Shown: positions 6,204 through 11,702 of the stretch, piece by piece | How positions within the stretch are numbered: the stretch's first letter is position 1 | Layout: each line of letters opens with the position of its first letter | The notes under the pieces: model-generated | Told to the model about the DNA's origin: nothing | The model's database searches: none | What the model saw: the letters and a program-made list of their open reading frames with translations, nothing else | Source: a bacterium | Lineage (GTDB): Bacteria > Verrucomicrobiota > Verrucomicrobiae > Opitutales > Opitutaceae | NCBI GenBank assembly: GCA_021780625.1 | Contig: JAJXYI010000077.1 | Span: 1 to 11,702 of the forward strand | Length of the DNA stretch: 11,702 bases | Direction: 5' to 3' | Position numbers and translations under genes: made by a program

Positions 6204-6860
6204 TTACTCGGGCCCCGAGGCCACGGACAATCCGCGCGCCCGCCACTCGGGCAGGCCGAATTCGAGACGCTTTGCCTTGAATCCGTGCTTCTCCAGCAGG
6301 CTCACGGCGGCATCCGAGTGCACGCAGTAGGGGCCTCGGCAATACGCCACGATTTCCCTGCGTCGCGGAAGGCGCCCGAGCTTCGACGCCAGCTGGCTCA
6401 TCGGCAGCGAGATCGCACCCGCGATGTGCCCCGCCCGGTACTCCTCGGCGGGGCGAACGTCGATCACGGTCACCTGGCCCGTCTTGAGGCGCCGCACCAG
6501 GTCGGTCGCGCTCACCGCCTCCACGTTCTCCCGCGTCGTGAGAAATTCGTCCAGGGCCGCGCGCACCTCGTGCACCCGCCGCTCGCCGAAGCTCCGCATC
6601 GCCGACCAGATCTGGTAAACCTCGTCCCCTGCCAGCCGGTAGTGCGCATGGAGCCCCTCACGCCGCACCTCCACCATTCGCGCCCGCCGCAGGACCTGCA
6701 GGTGCTGCGACACGTTTGCCACCGACATGCCCGTCTCCTTCGCGAGCTCATCCACCGTCCGCTCCGCCTGAAACAGCAGGTCGAGCAGCTCGATGCGGGC
6801 ACCGCTTCCCAGCGCCTGCCCGATCCGGGCGAATTCGTCGAATAACTGCCGTTTCGTCAC
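6204..6860 (-). CDS. ArsR-family transcriptional regulator fused to rhodanese
   Basis: A 218-residue protein with an ArsR-type winged helix (about 8-95; recognition helix around SVANVSQHLQVLRRARMVEV, wing REGLHAHYRL) and a rhodanese domain (about 115-212). The rhodanese loop AYCRGPYCVHSD carries C174, the expected persulfide-forming cysteine, and C179. These are the only two cysteines in the protein. The classic ArsR metal site (ELCVCDL) is absent, so arsenic or metal sensing by that route is unlikely. Sensing a persulfide or disulfide in the rhodanese domain is the natural inference. The start is GTG at 6860, giving the normal N-terminal helix; no better ATG is in frame. It is followed after 35 bp by the CoADR-rhodanese gene. 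Two palindromes upstream (6873-6888 and 6894-6907) are good candidates for autoregulation. Domain-matched relatives exist in many bacteria but are little studied. Confidence 0.92.
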   Translation of the reverse strand: MTKRQLFDEFARIGQALGSGARIELLDLLFQAERTVDELAKETGMSVANVSQHLQVLRRARMVEVRREGLHAHYRLAGDEVYQIWSAMRSFGERRVHEVRAALDEFLTTRENVEAVSATDLVRRLKTGQVTVIDVRPAEEYRAGHIAGAISLPMSQLASKLGRLPRRREIVAYCRGPYCVHSDAAVSLLEKHGFKAKRLEFGLPEWRARGLSVASGPE

Positions 6861-6872
6861 GAATCCAACTAA

Positions 6873-6888
6873 TCAAGCGATTACTTGA
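6873..6888. promoter_or_regulatory. Candidate ArsR operator, proximal palindrome
   Basis: TCAAG (6873-6877) and CTTGA (6884-6888) are perfect inverted arms separated by 6 bp, starting 13 bp upstream of the GTG start of the ArsR-rhodanese gene. The stretch is AT-rich in an otherwise GC-rich window. Position and symmetry fit an autoregulatory site for a dimeric winged-helix repressor. Confidence 0.5.
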
Positions 6889-6893
6889 ATACG

Positions 6894-6907
6894 CAAGTGC
6901 GCATTTG
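6894..6907. promoter_or_regulatory. Candidate ArsR operator, distal palindrome
   Basis: CAAGTGCGCATTTG is a 14-bp palindrome with one mismatched pair. It shares the CAAG arm with the proximal palindrome, and the two centres are about 20 bp apart, roughly two helical turns. On the minus strand the -35-like TTGCGT lies between the two palindromes, so binding would interfere with transcription of the ArsR-rhodanese operon. Confidence 0.35.
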
Positions 6908-7034
6908 AGTGGCTAGATCCAAGCCCTTGCCGCTGCGCGGCTCGCGGTGAAAATCGGCTCGAGGTTCGGGTGCGCCGACTTGCCGGACCGGGGATCGTCG
7001 CCCATGGTCTTGGGGTTCGTCCGCGGTCGGTCCC

Positions 7035-7052
7035 GCGGACATCCACGTCCGC
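7035..7052 (+). other. Small hairpin directly before the ThuA start codon
   Basis: GCGGAC (7035-7040) and GTCCGC (7047-7052) form a 6-bp stem ending one base before ATG 7054, in place of a Shine-Dalgarno. A second palindrome, CCGCGG at 7021-7026 and 7033-7038, shares its right arm and could compete. It may affect translation initiation, but such stems also arise by chance in GC-rich DNA. Confidence 0.25.
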
Positions 7053-7053
7053 C

Positions 7054-7824
7054 ATGAGCCAACCGATCCGAGTCACCGTCTGGGGCGAATTCCGCCACGA
7101 GAAGTCCAATCCGCGCGTCGCCGCGCTGTATCCACAGGGCATGCACGAGACCATCGCCGCCTCGCTCCGGGAGCAGGACGGGCTCGAGGTCCGCACGGCC
7201 TGGCTAGACCAGCCGGAACACGGCCTCACCGAGGCGGTGCTCGCGTCGACCGACGTGCTCGTCTGGTGGGGCCACATGGCCCACGGCGAGGTGTCCGACG
7301 CGGTCGTCGCCCGAGTGAAGGCCCGCGTGCTCGAGGGCATGGGGATGATCGCGCTGCACTCCGCCCACTATTCGAAGATATTCAAGGCGCTCATGGGCAC
7401 GACCTGCTCGTTGAAGTGGAGGGAGGCCAACGACAAGGAGCGGCTGTGGGTGGTGAATCCCGCGCATCCGATCGCGCGCGGGCTGGGGGAGTATTTCGAG
7501 ATCCCCACCGAGGAGATGTACGGCGAGCCTTTCGGCATCCCGGAACCCGACGAGCTGGTGTTCATCTCCTGGTTCACCGGCGGCGAGGTCTTCCGCAGCG
7601 GTGCGACCTGGCGGCGCGGCGCGGGCAAGGTGTTCTATTTCCGCCCGGGCCACGAGACGTATCCAACCTACCACCACCCGCAGGTGCGCCTCGTGCTCGC
7701 CAACGCCGTGCGCTGGGCCCACTCCGCCGTCCGCATCCCCGACGTCTGCCCGAACACGGCCCCGCTCGAGCCGCTCCCGCCCGATCCCGAGGCCGCCTCC
7801 CGCGAGTCCGTCGGGTATCGTTGA
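7054..7824 (+). CDS. ThuA-like trehalose-utilisation family protein
   Basis: A 256-residue protein of the ThuA family (class I glutamine amidotransferase-like flavodoxin fold, Pfam PF06283). Recognisable segments are [12 protein letters not shown] (5-16), the strand [14 protein letters not shown] (67-80), [21 protein letters not shown] (96-116, quoted as a region) and [17 protein letters not shown] (193-209). The conserved histidines in these segments line the presumed active site. In rhizobia ThuA works with the dehydrogenase ThuB on trehalose and related disaccharides through 3-keto sugars. Here a Gfo/Idh/MocA dehydrogenase gene follows on the same strand after 235 bp, which supports a sugar-oxidation role, but the actual sugar is unknown. 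ATG 7054 is chosen because the family starts at the first beta strand; an in-frame start at 6970 would add 28 residues of unsupported sequence. No signal peptide is seen. Confidence 0.88.
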   Translation: MSQPIRVTVWGEFRHEKSNPRVAALYPQGMHETIAASLREQDGLEVRTAWLDQPEHGLTEAVLASTDVLVWWGHMAHGEVSDAVVARVKARVLEGMGMIALHSAHYSKIFKALMGTTCSLKWREANDKERLWVVNPAHPIARGLGEYFEIPTEEMYGEPFGIPEPDELVFISWFTGGEVFRSGATWRRGAGKVFYFRPGHETYPTYHHPQVRLVLANAVRWAHSAVRIPDVCPNTAPLEPLPPDPEAASRESVGYR

Positions 7825-7857
7825 ACCGACCGATATGGAACAGAAGGCCACGAAGCA

Positions 7858-7879
7858 CTGGCCGCGCATAACGCGCCAG
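7858..7879 (+). terminator. Hairpin downstream of ThuA (possible terminator)
   Basis: CTGG (7858-7861) plus CGCG (7863-7866) pair with CGCG (7872-7875) plus CCAG (7876-7879), giving 8 bp with one bulged C and a CATAA loop. It starts 33 nt after the ThuA stop. No T-run follows, so termination, if any, is probably not purely intrinsic. Confidence 0.35.
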
Positions 7880-7923
7880 GGTTGACAGGACCGAGCCTGA
7901 CGACACATCCAGCCCCACTGGCT

Positions 7924-7967
7924 CCGCACCCGTCCTGAGCGTAGTCGAAGGGCTCCAAAGTGCTGAA
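7924..7967 (+). repeat. 44-bp dispersed repeat, copy 2
   Basis: Matches 3010-3053 at 42 of 44 positions in the same orientation, with differences at 7935 and 7958. It lies in the non-coding gap between the ThuA and Gfo/Idh/MocA genes and contains the TGAGCGTAGTCGAAGGG core. Both copies stand in intergenic DNA upstream of a plus-strand gene. Confidence 0.8.
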
Positions 7968-7984
7968 TTCCTCCTAGATTCAAA

Positions 7985-8005
7985 CTCCTAACTCCTAGCT
8001 CCTAA
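7985..8005 (+). repeat. Three tandem heptamers CTCCTAR
   Basis: CTCCTAA (7985-7991), CTCCTAG (7992-7998) and CTCCTAA (7999-8005) follow each other exactly, and a further TCCTAGA precedes them at 7972-7978. The sequence CTCCTAAATTC recurs at 3070-3080 beside the other 44-bp repeat copy. This is a short microsatellite-like tract of unknown function. Confidence 0.7.
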
Positions 8006-8059
8006 ATTCCAGCTCCCCTTCGTTGCCTTCCGTTCAATCCTTCCGCCGAATCTAGACTC

Positions 8060-9136
8060 ATGCCGACGTCCCCCACTCATCCCAGACCCCGCACTGTCCG
8101 CGTCGCCCTCATCGGCACGGGTGGGATGGCCAACGAACACGTGAAGCTGTTCCGCGCCGTCCCCGGCTGCCGGCTGGTCGCCGCCGCGGACGTCGACCGG
8201 GAGCGGGCGCGCGAGTTCGCGCGGCGGCACGACATCTCCGAGTCGTTCGGCTCGGCCGAGGAACTGCTCGCCGGCTGCGACTTCGACGCCGCGTCGATCG
8301 TCGCCCCTGATGCCGCGCACGCGACGCTGTCGATTCTCTGCCTGAAGGCCGGAAAGCACGTGCTCTGCGAGAAACCGCTCGCCACCAGCCACGCCGAGGC
8401 CCGCCAGATGGCCGCAGTCGCACGCAGGTCGGGCACGGTCGCCATGGTCAATTTCAGCTACCGCAACTGGTCGGCCCTCCAGGGCGTCGCCGCGGTCGTC
8501 GCCTCGGGCCGGCTCGGCGAGCTGCGTCACGTGGAGGCCAGTTATCTCCAATCCTGGCTCGTGAGCCGCATCTGGGGCGACTGGCGCACCGGGCCCGCCT
8601 GGCTCTGGCGTCTGTCGACACAGCACGGAAGCCTCGGCGTCCTCGGGGACGTCGGCGTGCACATCCTCGATTTCGCAACCTATCCCGCCGGTCCGCTCCG
8701 CTCGGTGCACTGCAGGCTGAAGACGTTTTCCAAGGCACTTGGCGATAGGATCGGCGAGTACAGGCTCGATGCCAACGACTCCGCGGTCATTACCGCCGAG
8801 TTTGCAAACGGCGCCCTCGGCACCATCCACACCACGCGCTGGGCCTGCGGTCACGTCAACCGGCTCTACCTCAAGATCTCCGGCTCGCTCGGCACCGTGG
8901 AGATCGACTCCGAACGCGCCACCGACAGTTACCGGATCTGCGCCGGACGCGACGTCCACGGTCCGCGCTGGCGCGAGGTGCGTGTGAAACCCACGCCCAC
9001 CAACCACGCGCGGTTTATCCGCTCCATCCGCACCGGGGCGATCGCACAACCCGATTTCGCCGAAGGCGCCGCGATCCAGCGCGTCCTCGACGCATGTTTC
9101 GAATCCGACGCCCGCGGCACCACCGTTCGGGTTTAG
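8060..9136 (+). CDS. Gfo/Idh/MocA family NAD(P)-dependent oxidoreductase
   Basis: A 358-residue two-domain sugar-type dehydrogenase. The Rossmann motif is RVALIGTGGMANEH (14-27), the NAD-proximal EKP motif is LCEKPLATS (102-110) with K105, and the C-terminal substrate domain contains GVLGDVGVHILDFATYPAG (193-211), in which D197 and H201 occupy the usual catalytic positions. The length is normal for the family, which oxidises or reduces hydroxyl groups of sugars, inositols and glycosides. The ThuA-like gene upstream and the AraC regulator 48 bp downstream suggest a sugar oxidation unit, with this enzyme in the ThuB position; the specific sugar cannot be read from sequence. The first 11 residues (MPTSPTHPRPR) are a non-conserved extension before the first strand, but no later ATG or GTG would keep the fold complete. 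ATG 8060 lacks a Shine-Dalgarno sequence. Confidence 0.92.
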   Translation: MPTSPTHPRPRTVRVALIGTGGMANEHVKLFRAVPGCRLVAAADVDRERAREFARRHDISESFGSAEELLAGCDFDAASIVAPDAAHATLSILCLKAGKHVLCEKPLATSHAEARQMAAVARRSGTVAMVNFSYRNWSALQGVAAVVASGRLGELRHVEASYLQSWLVSRIWGDWRTGPAWLWRLSTQHGSLGVLGDVGVHILDFATYPAGPLRSVHCRLKTFSKALGDRIGEYRLDANDSAVITAEFANGALGTIHTTRWACGHVNRLYLKISGSLGTVEIDSERATDSYRICAGRDVHGPRWREVRVKPTPTNHARFIRSIRTGAIAQPDFAEGAAIQRVLDACFESDARGTTVRV

Positions 9137-9184
9137 CGGCGCCCGGTTTTGCCCCGTGACAAACGACGGGTACACTGTGCCGCC

Positions 9185-10117
9185 ATGCCCAACCTGACCC
9201 TGCGCCCGCTTCCGCTCCCCGAGTTTCACCTGCTCCGGAAACCCGGTGCCGATGGCGCGCATCGGTCTCGCGAGGCCCGGGGATCGTTGCGGTCGTCCGA
9301 TTTCTATCTCGAATCGACGGCGGACGCCGTGAGTGCGTTTGGCACGGGCGTCGCCCCGACCCGGTTTCAGTTCTATTTCATCGGCGTCGTCGCCCGAAGC
9401 CGTGCGGTATGCACGACGGGTCTCGCTTCGTTCGAGGTGCGCCCGCGCACGGCGTTCTTCGTGCCACCAGGCCAGATCCACTCGAGTCGCGGCTGGTCCA
9501 CCCGGGACCTGGGCTACGCGCTGAGTTTCTCGGAGGCGTTCTTCGTGGAGACCCTCGCCGACAAAGCGGCCTTGCGACGCTCGCCGTTGTTCCAATGGGA
9601 CCGGCCGCCGCACCTGCGGCTGTCGGTCGCGCAGGACCGTCGGGTGCGCGAAGCGCTCGGACACCTGCAGGCCGAATGGCAGCGGCCCCAGGGGTATTCG
9701 CCTGCGGTCCTCCGTGTGTTGCTGCACCTCGTGGTCGCGCTGCTCGAGGACGCGATTTGTCTCTGCCTGAAGGACGAGGCCCCGCTGGACGCCAATGCCC
9801 GGCTGTACCAGCGTTTCCGGGCCGAGCTTGAACGCTCGTTTCGCTCCGAGAAGCGGCCCTCCGGCTACGCTGCCCGGCTCGGGGTGCATCCGAACCACCT
9901 CGCCACCGCCGTGCGTTCCGCGTCGGGACTGCCGCCCGGCGACTGGGTGCGCGCCCGGCTGGTGCTCGAGGCCCAGTGTCTGCTGGGCAATACGACCCGG
10001 TCGGTCAAGGAGATCGCCGCGGAGCTGGGCTACGACGATGAGGCGTATTTCAGCCGGGTCTTCAAGAAGGCCGTGGGCTCCTCCCCGCGCGACTACCAGC
10101 TGGGCGCCGCCGCGTGA
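9185..10117 (+). CDS. AraC-family transcriptional regulator
   Basis: A 310-residue regulator with an N-terminal cupin-like sensor region (about 35-120, including FQFYFIGVV and the FFVPPGQIHSS strand pair that typifies AraC arabinose-binding-like domains). A linker follows, then a C-terminal AraC DNA-binding domain (about 212-305). The first helix-turn-helix is around GYAARLGVHPNHLATAVRSA, and the second is the strongly conserved SVKEIAAELGYDDEAYFSRV followed by FKKAVGSSPRDYQ. ATG 9185 is preferred over an in-frame TTG at 9149, which would sit almost on the end of the preceding gene. The 48-bp gap to the dehydrogenase indicates co-transcription. It probably activates the adjacent sugar genes in response to their substrate; the inducer is unknown. 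Confidence 0.93.
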   Translation: MPNLTLRPLPLPEFHLLRKPGADGAHRSREARGSLRSSDFYLESTADAVSAFGTGVAPTRFQFYFIGVVARSRAVCTTGLASFEVRPRTAFFVPPGQIHSSRGWSTRDLGYALSFSEAFFVETLADKAALRRSPLFQWDRPPHLRLSVAQDRRVREALGHLQAEWQRPQGYSPAVLRVLLHLVVALLEDAICLCLKDEAPLDANARLYQRFRAELERSFRSEKRPSGYAARLGVHPNHLATAVRSASGLPPGDWVRARLVLEAQCLLGNTTRSVKEIAAELGYDDEAYFSRVFKKAVGSSPRDYQLGAAA

Positions 10118-10135
10118 GCGCCGACGCACGGCGCT
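10117..10135 (+). terminator. Hairpin overlapping the AraC stop codon
   Basis: AGCGCCG (10117-10123) and CGGCGCT (10129-10135) form a 7-bp stem with a 5-nt loop; the first A is the last base of the TGA stop. No T-run follows. It could mark the end of the AraC transcript, before the aldo/keto reductase begins about 90 bp further on. Confidence 0.35.
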
Positions 10136-10225
10136 GAGAATAATCCAAGTTCTGCTGAGGGTCGTCCATTCCGGCCGGTGCAAAATAGGAGTAGGCTGTC
10201 AGCGTTCTCAACCCATCCCACGCTC

Positions 10226-11338
10226 ATGAACTCCTCCTATTTCACCCTCGGCCGCACCGGCCTCCGTGTCTCCCGCCTCGCGCTCGGAACCATGACCTTC
10301 GGAACCGACTGGGGCTGGGGCGCCGACCAGGCGACAGCGCGCTCCCTGTTCGACGCCTACCTCGCCTCGGGTGGCAATTTCATCGATACCGCCGATCTCT
10401 ACACCAACGGCGCCAGCGAGCGCTGGCTCGGCCAGTTCGTCCGCGACGCCGGCGTGCGCGACCAGGTCGTGATCGCCACGAAGTTCTCCTACAACGACCG
10501 GCCCGGCGATCCGAACGCGGGAGGCAACGGCCGGAAACACATGATCGCCGCGCTCGAGGGCTCGCTGAAGCGGCTGGGCACCGATTACGTCGATCTCTAC
10601 CTGCTGCACACCTGGGACCGCCTGACCCCGCCCGAGGAGGTCATGCGCACGTTCGACGACCTTGTGCGCTCGGGCAAGGTCCGCCACGTGGGGCTCAGCG
10701 ACGTGCCCGCCTGGTACGCGGCGCGCGCACAGACGCTCGCCGAGTGGCGCGGCTACGAGCGGCTGTCGGCGCTTCAACTCGAATACTCGCTGGTCGAGCG
10801 CGGGATCGAGGACGAGTTCGTCCCGCTCGGGCTCGACCAGGGCATGGGTGTGATGGCCTGGAGCCCGCTCGCCAGCGGCCTGCTCTCGGGCAAGTATCGA
10901 CCTTCCAAGGACGGAGGTTCCGGCGAGGGCCGGCTCGGCCTGCTCGCCAACTCCGGCAATCCCGGCTTCGCCAAGTTCACGGAGCGCAATTTCGCCGTTG
11001 TCGCGGAACTCGAGCACGTCGCCGCCCAGCTCGGGCGAAGCATGGCCCAGGTCGCCGTCAACTGGGTCGCCCATCGGCCCGGCGTGGCCAGCGTGATCGT
11101 CGGCGCCACCAAACCCGCCCAGCTGGCCGACAACCTCGGTGCGCTCGATTTCGAGATCCCCGACGAACTCCGCGCACGGCTCGACGCGGCGAGCGCCACG
11201 TCACCACGATTCCCCTACACCTTCTTCCAGCCGTGCATGCAGGCCATGCTCACCGGCGGCGCCTCGGTCGGCGACAAGCCGGACGGGTATCACGCCCCGG
11301 TGCGCATCGCGGGCACGCCCGCCGGAGTCACGTCCTGA
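10226..11338 (+). CDS. Aldo/keto reductase
   Basis: A complete 370-residue NADPH-dependent aldo/keto reductase with an (alpha/beta)8 barrel. The opening LGRTGLRVSRLALGTMTFG is typical. The catalytic tetrad is present: D54 and Y59 in FIDTADLYTNGASE, K86 in VVIATKFSYN and H128 in YVDLYLLHTWD. The cofactor-binding end contains VIVGATKPAQLADNL (290-304). It resembles the AKR11/AKR12 and YajO/Tas-like bacterial group, with a roughly 40-residue C-terminal extension after the last helix. ATG 10226 is chosen because the family starts a few residues before the LGxTGL motif; an upstream GTG at 10178 and a CTG at 10196 (4 nt after AGGAG at 10187-10191) are in frame but add unsupported sequence. Lying after the ThuA, dehydrogenase and AraC genes on the same strand, it may reduce a keto-sugar or aldehyde, but this is inference. 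Confidence 0.92.
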   Translation: MNSSYFTLGRTGLRVSRLALGTMTFGTDWGWGADQATARSLFDAYLASGGNFIDTADLYTNGASERWLGQFVRDAGVRDQVVIATKFSYNDRPGDPNAGGNGRKHMIAALEGSLKRLGTDYVDLYLLHTWDRLTPPEEVMRTFDDLVRSGKVRHVGLSDVPAWYAARAQTLAEWRGYERLSALQLEYSLVERGIEDEFVPLGLDQGMGVMAWSPLASGLLSGKYRPSKDGGSGEGRLGLLANSGNPGFAKFTERNFAVVAELEHVAAQLGRSMAQVAVNWVAHRPGVASVIVGATKPAQLADNLGALDFEIPDELRARLDAASATSPRFPYTFFQPCMQAMLTGGASVGDKPDGYHAPVRIAGTPAGVTS

Positions 11339-11364
11339 GCGCCCGGCCGGCGTCGGACGTCGCC

Positions 11365-11702
11365 TCAGCGCGTGCGGCCCACGCGCCCTAGATGGGTGAG
11401 CCCGAAGTCGCTGCCGCTTTTCAGTCCATAACCGAGCACGCGGTCCAGGCCGATGTGTGCGCACCAGATGAGGCCCGCGCGCGCCAGCGCCGGCTGAGGC
11501 CACGCCACGGCCGCGACCGCCAGGAGCAGCAGACCGCCCACCGTCGTATGCGCGAGGTTGTACGCCAGGGCCCCCGCCCGCGCTCCAACGAGGTATCCCA
11601 GCATCGAAAGGTCCGGTGCCAGGAACAACCCGACGTACCACCACCAGCCCAGCCCCAGTTGAGCGTAAACCACCGTCGCGGCTCCGAATACGGCAAGTCC
11701 CT
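11365..11702 (-). CDS. DUF4260 family membrane protein, 5' end outside window
   Basis: The last 111 residues of a small integral membrane protein, with the stop at 11365-11367. The segments LAPDLSMLGYLVGARAGALAYNLAHT and CAHIGLDRVLGYGLK, ending in FGLTHLGRVGR, are the hallmarks of DUF4260, a family of about 120-130 residues with four predicted membrane helices and no known function. A GTG at 11673 could be taken as the start, but the frame stays open to the window edge and the extra residues GLAVFGAAT continue the usual first helix (GLAVFxxxxxxYxxLG), so the true start lies a few codons beyond 11702. It is convergent with the aldo/keto reductase, with 26 bp between the two stops and no clear terminator. 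Confidence 0.85.
   Translation of the reverse strand, partial: GLAVFGAATVVYAQLGLGWWWYVGLFLAPDLSMLGYLVGARAGALAYNLAHTTVGGLLLLAVAAVAWPQPALARAGLIWCAHIGLDRVLGYGLKSGSDFGLTHLGRVGRTR

Noticed and set aside
6169..6342. 58-residue N-terminal extension of the reductase
   Set aside because: It would overlap the end of the ArsR-rhodanese gene, has no domain, and ATG 6168 starts the FAD domain at the usual distance.
7882..7887. Perfect TTGACA -35 box in the ThuA/Gfo spacer
   Set aside because: No acceptable -10 hexamer lies 16-18 bp downstream, and the next gene starts 170 bp away.
3010..7967. Composite transposon bounded by the two 44-bp repeats
   Set aside because: The copies are direct repeats with no transposase between them, and the genes inside form two ordinary operons plus ThuA; dispersed intergenic repeats explain this better.
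7988..10183. Minus-strand open frame of about 730 codons opposite the dehydrogenase and AraC genes
   Set aside because: It runs across two well-supported genes and their gap, has no recognisable domain, and its composition is that of an antisense frame.
2..11338. Recent duplication of the two aldo/keto reductases at the window ends
   Set aside because: Their C-terminal sequences differ strongly beyond the general family motif, so they are distinct family members.

Overview
The window is a GC-rich chromosomal segment with nine recognisable protein genes, two of them cut by the window edges. It has no RNA genes, no CRISPR array and no insertion sequence that I can see. Several features suggest an Opitutaceae-like member of Verrucomicrobiota: the high GC, an 804-residue orphan MacB/FtsX-type permease, a ThuA / Gfo-Idh-MocA / AraC sugar block, mostly Shine-Dalgarno-poor starts, and intergenic spacers full of short palindromes and dispersed repeats. 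Acidobacteriota is the main alternative. This placement is an inference from gene content and style, not a phylogenetic result.

Layout, left to right. The 3' end of an aldo/keto reductase (2-166, +) is followed by a GC-rich hairpin. Next is a large duplicated-domain permease with no ATPase beside it (254-2668, +). A non-coding spacer of about 540 bp (2669-3211) is packed with inverted repeats and ends in a candidate promoter/operator. Then come a NifX/NifB-like cofactor-binding protein with a Cys/His-rich tail (3212-3610, +) and a COG1237-type metallo-beta-lactamase-fold protein (3641-4474, +), which look like a two-gene operon.

Convergent to these, with only 17 bp between the stops, is a minus-strand pair: an ArsR-type repressor fused to rhodanese (6204-6860) and a CoA-disulfide/persulfide reductase fused to rhodanese (4492-6168). 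The ArsR-rhodanese protein has only two cysteines, both in its rhodanese loop, and two palindromes lie just upstream of its start. This reads as a self-contained sulfane-sulfur (persulfide) sensing and reducing unit. The NifX/MBL pair next to it may concern iron-sulfur or metal cofactor handling, so 3.1-6.9 kb is the most interesting part of the window.

The right third is a carbohydrate block on the plus strand: ThuA-like protein (7054-7824), Gfo/Idh/MocA oxidoreductase (8060-9136), AraC-family regulator (9185-10117) and a complete aldo/keto reductase (10226-11338). The ThuA-plus-dehydrogenase pairing resembles ThuA/ThuB sugar-oxidation systems, and the AraC gene 48 bp downstream is a likely local regulator. 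The window ends in a 5'-truncated DUF4260 membrane protein on the minus strand (11365-11702).

A 44-bp sequence occurs twice with two mismatches, at 3010-3053 in the first spacer and 7924-7967 in the ThuA/Gfo spacer. Each copy is followed by TCCTA-type short repeats. This repeat structure is not explained by any gene.
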